From Microbispora corallina (GTDB lineage: Bacteria; Actinomycetota; Actinomycetes; Streptosporangiales; Streptosporangiaceae): a DNA stretch of 62,164 nucleotides. The DNA lies in contig NZ_BOOC01000038.1 of assembly GCF_016863035.1 (NCBI RefSeq), positions 1 to 62,164 of the forward strand. Reading direction: 5' to 3'. Numbering within the stretch: position 1 is the first letter of the stretch; each line of letters begins with the position of its first letter. The notes beneath the pieces were generated by a model that was given only the letters and a program-made list of their open reading frames with translations, had not been told where the DNA came from and did no database searches. Of the stretch, positions 16,093 to 24,065 are shown one piece after another. The position numbers and the translations under genes are program-made.

Positions 16093-16779
16093 ATGGGCAG
16101 ATCGAGTTGGCACGTCCTGCAGGGAGAGGACCCCGCGTACGCGCTGCCGGAGGCCGCCGGTCAGTGCGGCTGGGTCAGCCAGGTGCGGCCGCTGATCGTG
16201 GAGATGAGCCGGCCGGGCGACGTCGTGCTCGACCCGTTCGCCGGCTGGGGGACCACGCTGGTGGCGTGCGCGGTGGAGTCGCGGACGGGCATCGGCCTGG
16301 AGGTCTCGCCCGAGCGTGCGGAGCAGGCACGCCGGCGTCTGCGGGACTACCCCGGCCAGACGATGCTGTGCGCGGACGCCCGCACCCCGCCGTTGCCCGA
16401 TGAGTCCGTGGACTTCGTCCTGGCGGACCTGCCGTACTTCGGCACCAACCTCGACACGCACTCCACCGTGGAGGGCCAGTTCTACGCGCTGCGCGACTAC
16501 GACGCGTACCTGAGCGCGCTCGACGAGGCCTTCGCCGCCCTGGCGAGGGTCATGCGTCCCGGCGCGCGGGCCGTGCTGGCCGTGCAGAACCGCCGGCTGG
16601 CCGGCGCCTTCGTGCCGCTGGCCTGGGACGTCGCCCGGGTGCTCGGCAGGCACCTGACCCTGGGCGACGAGCGGATCCACTGCTACGACCGCCCGGTGAG
16701 CGACGACGACCCGATGGTGACCAACCGCTCGCACGAGTACCTGCTGGTGGCCGCCAAGCAGGTGGCCGCCGCGAACTGA
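16093..16779 (+). CDS. DNA-methylase-fold (N6/N4 type) SAM methyltransferase
   Basis: 228 residues. Motif I is DPFAGWGTT (Asp47-Thr55) and motif IV is DLPYF (Asp112-Phe116), a variant of the D/N-PPY catalytic motif of amino-methylating DNA methyltransferases. There is no target-recognition domain, restriction enzyme or DNA-binding extension nearby. It lies 45 bases after the exporter and on the same strand as the ligases. Enzymes with this fold methylate exocyclic amines, so in this context N-methylation of the small product or an intermediate is plausible. A stand-alone DNA methylase cannot be excluded. Confidence 0.72.
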   Translation: MGRSSWHVLQGEDPAYALPEAAGQCGWVSQVRPLIVEMSRPGDVVLDPFAGWGTTLVACAVESRTGIGLEVSPERAEQARRRLRDYPGQTMLCADARTPPLPDESVDFVLADLPYFGTNLDTHSTVEGQFYALRDYDAYLSALDEAFAALARVMRPGARAVLAVQNRRLAGAFVPLAWDVARVLGRHLTLGDERIHCYDRPVSDDDPMVTNRSHEYLLVAAKQVAAAN

Positions 16780-16787
16780 GAGGCGCC

Positions 16788-16817
16788 GGGCCGGTGATCG
16801 GCGGCGATCACCGGCCC
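16788..16817 (+). terminator. 13-bp hairpin between the methyltransferase and CysK-like genes
   Basis: GGGCCGGTGATCG (16788-16800) and CGATCACCGGCCC (16805-16817) are perfectly complementary around a four-base loop, nine bases after the methyltransferase stop. No U-run follows. It could terminate most transcripts, leaving the CysK-like gene to its own promoter, or reduce read-through. Confidence 0.65.
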
Positions 16818-16894
16818 CGGACCGTGAACAGCACCACGCCGGCTCCCGCACGCCCAGCGGCACCGGGACGACGGCCCCGCGCAAAGGAGTACGG

Positions 16895-17830
16895 ATGATC
16901 CCCCTGATCGCCAGCGACATCGCGACCACGATCGACGACCTCATCGGCAACACCCCCCTGGTCCACCTCACCGTTGACGGCCTGCCCCCGACCACCACGC
17001 TGCTCGCCAAGCTGGAGGCGGCCAACCCTTTGTCGAGCATCAAGGACCGGGTCGCGCTGCGCATGATCGAGGAGGCCGAGGCGTCCGGGGCCCTCACTCC
17101 TGGCGCGACGGTGATCGAGTCCACCTCGGGCAACACCGGCATCGCCCTCGCGGCGCTAGCCGCCGCCCGGGGGTACCCGTGCATCGTGGTCATGCCGGAC
17201 AACGCGTCCCGGGAGCGCACGCTGACCCTGCGCATGCTCGGCGCGCGGGTCGAGTTCACCGCCGCGGCCCTCGGCTTCCAGGGCTGCGTCGACCGGGCGA
17301 GGGAACTGCACGCGGAGGTGAGCGGGTCCTGGTACGCCCGCCAGCACGAGAACGCCGCCAACGTCATGGCCCACTACACCACCACCGGCCCCGAGATCTG
17401 GGAGGCCACCGGCGGCCGGGTCGACGTGCTGGTGTGCGGGGTCGGAACGGGCGGCACGCTGACCGGCACCGGCCGCTACCTGCGTGAGCGCAACCCCCGG
17501 CTGCGCGTCGTCGCCGTCGAGCCGGAGGGATCCCCCCTGCTGTCCGGGGGCTCCCCCGGCCCGCACCGGATCCCCGGCCTCAACGGCGGGTTCACCAGCC
17601 CCGTCACCGACGTCGCCATCATCGACGACGTCATCACCGTCTCGGACGACGACGCGGCCGCCATGACCCGGGCCATCGCCGCCACGACCGGGCTGCTGGT
17701 CGGGGTCTCCTCCGGGGCGGCCGCCCACGGCTGCGCCGAGCTCTCCCGGCGCAGGGACCTGACCGGCCAGACGGTCGTGACGATCTTCCCGGACACCGGG
17801 GAGCGCTACCTCAGCTGGTGGCCGGCCTGA
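16895..17830 (+). CDS. Cysteine-synthase/beta-substituted-alanine synthase family PLP enzyme
   Basis: 311 residues, ATG 16895 after AAAGGAG. Fold-type II PLP enzyme: the Schiff-base lysine is Lys50 in SSIKDR, the phosphate/substrate loop is TSGNTG (Thr77-Gly82), and the PLP-phosphate loop is GVGTGGTLTGTGRYL. Family members replace the acetoxy group of O-acetylserine with sulfide or with another nucleophile (ammonia, hydroxyurea, azoles). With an acetyltransferase and two ligases in the same block, a role in making a non-protein beta-substituted alanine is more likely than primary cysteine synthesis. The nucleophile cannot be read from sequence. Its stop abuts the stop of the convergent ROK gene. 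Confidence 0.85.
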   Translation: MIPLIASDIATTIDDLIGNTPLVHLTVDGLPPTTTLLAKLEAANPLSSIKDRVALRMIEEAEASGALTPGATVIESTSGNTGIALAALAAARGYPCIVVMPDNASRERTLTLRMLGARVEFTAAALGFQGCVDRARELHAEVSGSWYARQHENAANVMAHYTTTGPEIWEATGGRVDVLVCGVGTGGTLTGTGRYLRERNPRLRVVAVEPEGSPLLSGGSPGPHRIPGLNGGFTSPVTDVAIIDDVITVSDDDAAAMTRAIAATTGLLVGVSSGAAAHGCAELSRRRDLTGQTVVTIFPDTGERYLSWWPA

Positions 17831-18979
17831 TCAGGCGCGGGACGGCGGCCCGCCCCCGGGGCGAGCCGCGCCGGGACCGGGGACGCGCTCGCCCGGCCGC
17901 GGCTCCCTGGGCAGGCCGTACCGCTCGTTGAGCATCTCCATCGCGGCCCCCGCGGCGATCACGTCGGTGCCGAGCCTGGACGTGGTGACCTCGACGGCGA
18001 GCCAGTCGGCGCGGGGCACCTCGGTGCGGACGGCCGTGCGGACGACGTCGAGGTAGGTCGCGGCATGCGGGAGCAGGTCGGCGCCGGCCAGCACGACGTG
18101 GTCCACGTCCAGCGTCTGCAGCAGGTTGACGACGCCGACGGCCAGGACCCGCGCGGCCGTCCCGGCCTCTCCCGCCGCGAGCGCCCGGTCGTGCAGGATC
18201 TCCAGGCAGCCGCGCCTGCCGCAGACGCACTCCGGCCCGTCGACCTGGACCACCATGTGCCCGAACTCGCCCGCGTTCGTGTGCGCCCCCCGGTAGACGC
18301 CGCCGCCCAGCCACAGGCCCGCGCCGATGCCCGACTCCACCATGATCAGGGCGGCGTCGCGGACGTCCACGCCGCCGAGCCACGCCTCCCCCACGACGCC
18401 GGCAGCGACGTCCTTGTCGAGCAGCACGGGGAGGCCGAGCCGTTCCGCCGCCATCTCGCGCAGCGGCACGTCGTGCCAGTGCCGCAACCGGTGCGCGTCG
18501 CGCACCACGCCCTGCGCGTGGTCGAGCGGGCCCACCATGCCGATCCCGACGCCGACGAGCCGCCCGGCCCGGCACTCGCCGGCCAGCGCCCCGACCCCGG
18601 CGGACAACTCGTCGAGCAGCCGCCCGGGCGTGAAGTCGGGGGGCAGCGGCCTGGCCACCGTCTGGAGGACCCGCCCCGTGAGGTCGCTCAGCACCATCCG
18701 GAGCGTACGGCGGGCCACGTGCGCGCCGATCGCGTAGCGGCTGTCCGGGACGAGCCGGTAGACGCTGGCCGGTTTGCCGACGCCGTGCCGCCGTACGCCG
18801 TCCGGCTCCACCAGGCCCGCGGCGACCAGCCGCGCGATGACCTTGGACACCGCCTGGGGCGTGAGGCCCGTCGCGGAGGCGATCGTCGCGCGGTCGAAGA
18901 CGCCGGCACGTCGGGCGACGGCGACGACGGACGCGTCGTTGTAGTCGCGCAGATACTCCACATCGGCCGGTCTGACCAC
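17831..18979 (-). CDS. ROK-family transcriptional regulator
   Basis: 382 residues. The N-terminal winged helix (about 1-75; TIASATGLTPQAVSKVIARL) is followed by a sugar-kinase-like ROK domain with GVGIGMVGPLD, HTNAGEFGHMVV and the zinc-binding CVCGRRGCLE. ROK repressors respond to sugars or sugar phosphates. Divergently placed 117 bases away is an MFS transporter, with an inverted repeat between them, so autoregulation and control of that transporter are likely. The 3' end meets the CysK-like gene without any gap; that is convergence, not co-transcription. Confidence 0.88.
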   Translation of the reverse strand: MVRPADVEYLRDYNDASVVAVARRAGVFDRATIASATGLTPQAVSKVIARLVAAGLVEPDGVRRHGVGKPASVYRLVPDSRYAIGAHVARRTLRMVLSDLTGRVLQTVARPLPPDFTPGRLLDELSAGVGALAGECRAGRLVGVGIGMVGPLDHAQGVVRDAHRLRHWHDVPLREMAAERLGLPVLLDKDVAAGVVGEAWLGGVDVRDAALIMVESGIGAGLWLGGGVYRGAHTNAGEFGHMVVQVDGPECVCGRRGCLEILHDRALAAGEAGTAARVLAVGVVNLLQTLDVDHVVLAGADLLPHAATYLDVVRTAVRTEVPRADWLAVEVTTSRLGTDVIAAGAAMEMLNERYGLPREPRPGERVPGPGAARPGGGPPSRA

Positions 18980-18995
18980 CCCGCCATCCTATTAC

Positions 18996-19008
18996 GCAAC
19001 ACCGTTGC
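18996..19008. promoter_or_regulatory. Inverted repeat in the ROK/MFS divergent promoter
   Basis: GCAAC and GTTGC flank ACC in the 117-base gap between the divergent genes, immediately before a TATACC sequence (19009-19014) that could be the -10 of the transporter. The location suits a ROK operator. Confidence 0.5.
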
Positions 19009-19096
19009 TATACCCTGAGGCGCAGGTGAAACGAGCGCCACAGGCCCGCCTCCCCACGGCGCGCGGGCCGCGCTCCATCGATCACGAAGGTTGTCC

Positions 19097-20335
19097 ATGA
19101 GACCCCTCACCCCGGCGCAACGCCGGTCCGCTCTGCTCGCCCTCGCCCTCGGTGGTTTCGCCATCGGCCTCACGGAGTTCGTCGCGATGGGGCTGCTGCC
19201 CGACATCGCCCGCGACCTGCTCCCCCAGATGTACGCCCAGTCCACCTCGCAGGCCGTCGCCCACGCCGGATGGATCGTCAGCGTCTACGCGCTCGGCGTC
19301 GTGGTCGGCGCGCCGACGCTCGCGGCGCTGACCGCGCGGATCCCCCGCAAGACGATGCTGCTGGGCCTGCTGGCGATCTTCATCCTCGGCACGGTGGCGT
19401 CGGCCCTCGCGCCGACGTTCGGCCTCGTCCTGGTCGCCCGCTTCGTGGCCGCCCTGCCGCACGGGGCGTACTTCGGCGCGGCCGGCCTCATCGCCGCCTC
19501 GATCATGGGCCCGGGCAGCCACGGCAAGGGCTTCGCCGTCGCGCTCGGCGGCCTCACCGTGGCCAACGTCGTGGGCGTGCCCGCGATCACGCGGCTCGGC
19601 CAGGACGCCGGGTGGCGGGTCGCCTACCTCGCCATCGCCGCGATGTTCGCCGTGACCCTTCTCGCCGTCCTGGCCACCGTTCCGGCCGTCGCCGCGCATC
19701 CGGACGGGTCGGCCCGCAGCGAGTTGCGGGCCTTCCGCGCCCCGCAGGTCTGGCTGGTCGCGGCCACGGCGGCGCTCGGCTTCGGCGGGTTCTTCGCGAT
19801 CGACAGCTACATCGCGCCGGTCACCACGCACGTCGCGGGGCTGCCGGCGTCGGCGGTCCCCTGGGTGCTCGTCGCGGTGGGTCTCGGCATGACCGCCGGC
19901 AACGCCGCAGGGGGCTGGGCGGCCGACCGCGACCTGCGCCTCACCCTGCTGGCCGGGTTCCCGGCGTTCGTCGTCGCCATGGGGATCTTCGCGCTGATCG
20001 CCCACTGGCCCGCCGGGCTGTTCGCCGGCGCCTTCCTGATCGGCGTGGCCGGTCTGTTCCTCGGCCCGGCCATGCAGTCCCGCCTCATCGCCGTGGCCCC
20101 CGGCGCGCAGATGATGGGCGCGGCCGTCAACCAGTCGGCCATGAACGTCGCCAACAGCCTGGGCGCGGCCCTGGGCGGCGTGGTGATCGCGCGCGGCCTC
20201 GGCTACGTCGCGCCGGGGTGGGTCGGGGTCGTCCTCGGCCTCGTCGGATTCGCGCTCGCGGCCACCAGTTTCGCGCTGGAGTCCGCCCGCAGGCAGCCGG
20301 CCGAAGCCGTACGGGAACCCGCGGGCGTCCGCTGA
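19097..20335 (+). CDS. MFS transporter of the AraJ/drug-H+ antiporter type
   Basis: 412 residues from ATG 19097, preceded by GAAGG. Twelve predicted helices; the first is LLALALGGFAIGLTEFVAMGLLP, matching the GxTEFxxxGLLP signature of DHA1 sugar/drug efflux proteins such as AraJ and SotB. Loop 2-3 is LAALTARIPRKTMLLGL, and motif C is GAYFGAAGLIAASIMGPGSHG. The divergent ROK regulator suggests induction by a sugar-like ligand. It could export sugars or drugs; neither can be chosen from sequence. Confidence 0.85.
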   Translation: MRPLTPAQRRSALLALALGGFAIGLTEFVAMGLLPDIARDLLPQMYAQSTSQAVAHAGWIVSVYALGVVVGAPTLAALTARIPRKTMLLGLLAIFILGTVASALAPTFGLVLVARFVAALPHGAYFGAAGLIAASIMGPGSHGKGFAVALGGLTVANVVGVPAITRLGQDAGWRVAYLAIAAMFAVTLLAVLATVPAVAAHPDGSARSELRAFRAPQVWLVAATAALGFGGFFAIDSYIAPVTTHVAGLPASAVPWVLVAVGLGMTAGNAAGGWAADRDLRLTLLAGFPAFVVAMGIFALIAHWPAGLFAGAFLIGVAGLFLGPAMQSRLIAVAPGAQMMGAAVNQSAMNVANSLGAALGGVVIARGLGYVAPGWVGVVLGLVGFALAATSFALESARRQPAEAVREPAGVR

Positions 20336-20639
20336 TCGTCCGGGCCGACGGCCCGCACGCCGGAGGGCGTGGGGTCCCTGGGCGTGGCCGCCGCAAAAAA
20401 TTCTCAATTCCCCCAATCCCTCTGTGAGCTGCCCTAAGGCCATGTCACCGCCTTTAGGCCACAGATTCGCCCGCATGGGGTCGGCGTATGCGGGGAAGGT
20501 CTCCACGGTCCCACGGAAGAGACACGGTTTGGCAACAAAAATCCAGATCGCTTCCGTGGGGTGCCGGGGCCAAGCGCTCCGGCGAACCGCCGCAAGCCCG
20601 GCGGAGACAAGTGAACCGCAACGATATGGAGGAACGGTG
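20336..20639. other. Structured 5' leader region upstream of the secreted DUF5666-type protein
   Basis: This 304-base gap holds no gene. CCCACGGAAG (20510-20519) and CTTCCGTGGG (20551-20560) form a perfect 10-bp stem around a 31-base loop, within which TTTGG and CCAGA can also pair. A second, weaker element (CCTAAGG and CCTTTAGG) lies near 20435-20459. The stem ends about 80 bases before the start codon, so it may belong to the 5' UTR. It does not match a riboswitch class I know. Confidence 0.45.
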
Positions 20640-21686
20640 ATGCCGACCAACCCCCACCGCCCGAGCAGCGGACTGTCGTCCGGACCGGGTGGGCCACGCC
20701 GGCGCATCTCCCCACCCGTGATCCTCGCGACCGCGATCGTGCTGACCGCGTCGGGCGGCGCCGGAGTGGCGGCGGCCTCGGCCGCCTCGCCCGTCGCCCC
20801 GCCGACCGCCACCCCCGCGCCCACCCCGACGGCCACGGAGACGGTCACGGAGACGCCCGGCGCGATACCGACGGACGCCCCCGCCGAGCCTCCCACGGCC
20901 ACACCCGCCCCCGCCGAGGTGCCGCTGGTGGGCCCCTTCCTCGGCGCGCTGCACGGCGAGGTGGTCGTGCCGGGGAAGGACCGGTGCTCCACCGTCACGG
21001 TGTTCACCCAGACCGGGCAGGTCACCGCAGTCTCGGACGGCTCGATCACCGTCAGGAGCCAGGACGGCTTCGAGCGGTCGTACACCGTGGGCGACTCCAC
21101 CCGGGTGTTCACGGGCCGCCGGGGCGGCGAGATCAAGCAGAACGCCTGGGTCTCGGTGATCGCTCCAGCCCAGCCCGCCGCGCCGGCCCCCGCCCCGGAG
21201 AGCCCGGCTCCGCTTCCGTCCCCCACGCCGACGCCGCCGGAGGTCACGCCCGCTCCCTCCGAGAGCACGCCCACGCCCACGCCCACAGACACGGGCACGC
21301 CCACTCCTTCCGCCGACCAGGCCTCGACGCTCCCCGGCGTTCCCGTCTCCCCCAGTGAGACGGACTCCGCCGCCCCGCCGACCGAGACGACGCCCGCCGC
21401 CCCTCAGGGGGAGACGGCGACGGCCGCCTACGTCTTCGACCTCTCGCGGCCCGGCAAGCGGCTGTGGCACCCCGGCAAGGGCTCTCCGTCCGCCCTGCAG
21501 TGGCGCTTCGGGAAGCCTGTGTGGCGCGCCCCCCAGCCCTGTCCGACGCCGACGGTCATCCCGACCGAGCCGCCGGACGCGACCCCCACTCCGACCGCGA
21601 CCCCCACGGACGCGGTGACCCCGACTCCTGAGCCCACGCCCACGGACACGGGGACGGGCACTCCGGCCCCCGCTCCGACGTCCTGA
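20640..21686 (+). CDS. Secreted protein with DUF5666-like domain and Pro/Thr-rich linkers
   Basis: 348 residues from ATG 20640, six bases after GGAGGA. A signal peptide (PVILATAIVLTASGGAGVAAAS, about 27-48) is followed by a Pro/Thr/Ala linker. A beta domain (about 100-180) contains GQVTAVSDGSITVRSQDG and FERSYTVGDSTRVFTGRRGG, typical of the DUF5666 OB-like repeat, and then come long PTPTP-type linkers. A short aromatic/basic patch (RLWHPGKGSPSALQWRFGK) lies near residue 275. The architecture suggests an extracellular, possibly cell-wall-associated protein. No catalytic motif is seen. A 13-bp terminator follows the gene. Confidence 0.7.
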   Translation: MPTNPHRPSSGLSSGPGGPRRRISPPVILATAIVLTASGGAGVAAASAASPVAPPTATPAPTPTATETVTETPGAIPTDAPAEPPTATPAPAEVPLVGPFLGALHGEVVVPGKDRCSTVTVFTQTGQVTAVSDGSITVRSQDGFERSYTVGDSTRVFTGRRGGEIKQNAWVSVIAPAQPAAPAPAPESPAPLPSPTPTPPEVTPAPSESTPTPTPTDTGTPTPSADQASTLPGVPVSPSETDSAAPPTETTPAAPQGETATAAYVFDLSRPGKRLWHPGKGSPSALQWRFGKPVWRAPQPCPTPTVIPTEPPDATPTPTATPTDAVTPTPEPTPTDTGTGTPAPAPTS

Positions 21687-21695
21687 CCACCCGCC

Positions 21696-21727
21696 GGCCG
21701 GCCCTCCCCTGCGCGGGAGGGCCGGCC
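21696..21727 (+). terminator. 13-bp terminator hairpin
   Basis: GGCCGGCCCTCCC (21696-21708) pairs perfectly with GGGAGGGCCGGCC (21715-21727) across a six-base loop, ten bases after the stop codon. Confidence 0.75.
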
Positions 21728-21816
21728 GCCGCGTCACGTGCGGCGAACGGCCGAATTTTGGTACCGCCGGGGAGCGCCGTTCACCTGGCCGAAACCTGAA
21801 CCCGGGTCGCGTTGGG

Positions 21817-21822
21817 TAGAGT
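21817..21822 (+). promoter_or_regulatory. Putative -10 element for a leaderless GH92 transcript
   Basis: TAGAGT matches the actinobacterial TANNNT -10 consensus. Transcription would begin about seven bases later, at A21829, which is exactly where the conserved GH92 coding frame begins. Confidence 0.4.
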
Positions 21823-21828
21823 CACGCC

Positions 21829-24060
21829 ATCCTCGACAGCGTTGACCCATTCATCGGCACCGCGGCGACCGACCTGCCTCAGGCGCGCGGTCTCGCCGCC
21901 ACGTGGTGGTGGCCGAAACCCCAGGTGGGCAACACCCACCCGGGCGCCACGTCGCCACTGGGCATGGTGTCCGCGTGCGCCTACTCGGGCGCGTACCCGA
22001 CGGGGTACGGGCGGTACGCGAAGAACACCGAGGGCGTCCCGGACGTCATGTTCGAGCACCTCCAGGCATCCGGTTTCACCCATTTCCAGCAGTCCGGCAC
22101 CGGCGCGATCCGCAAGTACTACAACTACGTCCGGGTCACCCCCATGGTGCAGCCGCTGGACCTGCTGGGAGTGTCGTGGCCCCTCCGCGACGAGGTGGCG
22201 GAGCCGGGCTACTACGCGGCCACCATGGACACGGGCATCCGCTGCGAGCTCACCGTGGGCGCCAAGGTCGCCGTGCACCGGTACACGTTCCCCGAGCACG
22301 GCAGCGCCCGCGTGGTCGTCGACCTGTCCTGCGGCGGACTCGCCATCGAGCTCGGCCGTACCGTGCCGCTCCGCGCGCAGGTGGAGAGCATGGGCCAGGG
22401 CCGGGCGCAGGGCACGGTGGTGATGGAGGGCGTCCCGCTGTCGGTGCACGTGGACGTCGACAGCCCGGGCTGGCGGCAGATGCTCTGGTACGACCGGCGG
22501 CTCATCGACGGCGGCACCCGCCTCGACTTCGACAGCATCCGGCACACCACGCTGCGGCCTTTCGGGATGCTCTTCATGGGCCCGACCACGGCGGGCCAGA
22601 CCGTCGAGGTCCGGCTCGGGTTCTCCCTGCGCGGGTGCGACCAGGCGCGGCGGAACCTGGAGCGCGAGTGCGGGCCCGGGCAGCCCGCCTTCGACGCGGT
22701 GCGGTCCCGGACCCGGGCCCGATGGGGCGAGCACCTCGGCCGTGTCGAGATCGAGGGCGGCACGAAGGCCCGGCGTACCGTGTACGCGACGGCGCTCTAC
22801 CATTCGCTGATCAAGCCGTGCGTGGCCGACGACGAGAGCCCGTTCTGGCCGACCCCTGGACCGTACGCGTTCGACGTGTGCACCATGTGGGACATCTACA
22901 AGACTCAGCTGCCGCTGCTCGCCGCGATCGTCCCGGACCGGGCGGTGGACCTGCTGGAGTCGCTGATCCGGGTGTGCGAGGAGGAGGGCAACTTCCCCAT
23001 CGGATACCGGATGGCCCGCGGCGCCGACCGGTTCTTCCGCCAGGCCAGCGCGCTCGCGCACACGGCGCTGGCGGACGCCCACGCTCTCGGGCGTACGGGC
23101 CTGGACTGGAACTGGGCGCTGGTGCACATGGTCGACGACCTGCGCCGCCTGTACGGCGAGGACTTCTTCGAGCACGGCGTGGTGCACCCGATCACGCACA
23201 CCCTCGACCTGGCGTACGCCCACCACTGCACGGCGCAGGTGGCCAGGGCGCTGAACGATGGGCGCCTGGCCGACGACCTCGAGGACCGCAGCCGGCAGTG
23301 GGCCAACGCCTTCGACCCGCACACCGGGCTGCTGCGCGACTCGGAGTTCTACGAGGGCGGCAAATGGAACTACTCGTTCCGGCTGCTGCACGACATGGCG
23401 GCGAGGATCGCCCTGGCCGGCGGCGACAAGGCGTTCGTCGCCAAGCTGGACAGGTTCTTCGGCTTCGGCGCCGCACCGGTACGGCAGCCCGGCCGGCGCC
23501 CGCGGCCGGCGGAGATGGCGGCGGGGTACGCCCTGAACCGGTTCGAGGGGCTGAACAACGAGCCCGACATGGAGGCGCCCTGGGCGTACCACTACGCGGG
23601 CCGGCCCGACCGGACGGCCCAGGTGGTGCAGGCGGCGCTGACGTGGCAGTTCGGCACCGGGCCTGGCGGGCTGCCCGGCAACGACGACTCCGGCGGCCTC
23701 AGCTCGTGGTACGTCTGGGCGTCGCTCGGGCTGTTCCCGATCGCCGGGCAGAACCTGTTCCTGGTCAACGCGCCCGCGTTCCCCCGGGCCGTGCTCAGGG
23801 CCGGGGACAACGAGTTCGTCATCGAGACCAGCGGGCACCGCGAGAGCCCGATCGGCGTCGACGGCATCGACCGCGACCCGCCGGCGCAGTACGTCCAGTC
23901 GGCTACCCTCAACGGCGAACCCCTGCACGCGACGCATCTGAGCGCCGCCACCGTGCACCGCGGCGGCCGGTTGCACCTGCGACTGGGCCCGGAGCCGTCC
24001 GGATGGGGGCTGGGAATCCGGCCGCCGTCCCTTTCCGATACGCCCCCGACCCCGGAGTAA
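21829..24060 (+). CDS. GH92 family alpha-mannosidase-like glycosidase (5' end lacks a canonical start)
   Basis: About 743 codons. Family hallmarks are DPFIGT near the N-terminus, GNTHPGATSPLGMV, FDVCTMWDIYKTQLPLL, RFEGLNNEPDMEAPWAYHYA and LPGNDDSGGLSSWYVWASLG. GH92 enzymes are Ca2+-dependent exo-alpha-mannosidases. There is no signal peptide, so it may act in the cytoplasm. The coding frame can be read from 21829 (ATC CTC GAC AGC GTT GAC CCA TTC), but a TAG lies at 21817 and there is no ATG, GTG or TTG before GTG 21925. Starting at 21925 would delete the conserved DPFIGT motif. A GT4 glycosyltransferase follows five bases later, so the pair is probably co-transcribed. Confidence 0.8.
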   Translation: MLDSVDPFIGTAATDLPQARGLAATWWWPKPQVGNTHPGATSPLGMVSACAYSGAYPTGYGRYAKNTEGVPDVMFEHLQASGFTHFQQSGTGAIRKYYNYVRVTPMVQPLDLLGVSWPLRDEVAEPGYYAATMDTGIRCELTVGAKVAVHRYTFPEHGSARVVVDLSCGGLAIELGRTVPLRAQVESMGQGRAQGTVVMEGVPLSVHVDVDSPGWRQMLWYDRRLIDGGTRLDFDSIRHTTLRPFGMLFMGPTTAGQTVEVRLGFSLRGCDQARRNLERECGPGQPAFDAVRSRTRARWGEHLGRVEIEGGTKARRTVYATALYHSLIKPCVADDESPFWPTPGPYAFDVCTMWDIYKTQLPLLAAIVPDRAVDLLESLIRVCEEEGNFPIGYRMARGADRFFRQASALAHTALADAHALGRTGLDWNWALVHMVDDLRRLYGEDFFEHGVVHPITHTLDLAYAHHCTAQVARALNDGRLADDLEDRSRQWANAFDPHTGLLRDSEFYEGGKWNYSFRLLHDMAARIALAGGDKAFVAKLDRFFGFGAAPVRQPGRRPRPAEMAAGYALNRFEGLNNEPDMEAPWAYHYAGRPDRTAQVVQAALTWQFGTGPGGLPGNDDSGGLSSWYVWASLGLFPIAGQNLFLVNAPAFPRAVLRAGDNEFVIETSGHRESPIGVDGIDRDPPAQYVQSATLNGEPLHATHLSAATVHRGGRLHLRLGPEPSGWGLGIRPPSLSDTPPTPE

Positions 24061-24065
24061 GTGTG

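Noticed and set aside
16093..16779. Restriction-modification system
   Set aside because: No endonuclease or specificity subunit lies nearby; the methyltransferase is embedded in a metabolic cluster.
20461..20639. c-di-AMP (ydaO-type) riboswitch before the secreted DUF5666 protein
   Set aside because: Actinomycete wall-enzyme genes often have one, but the conserved GGGGA and GGGTGAAT blocks are not found in the right order.
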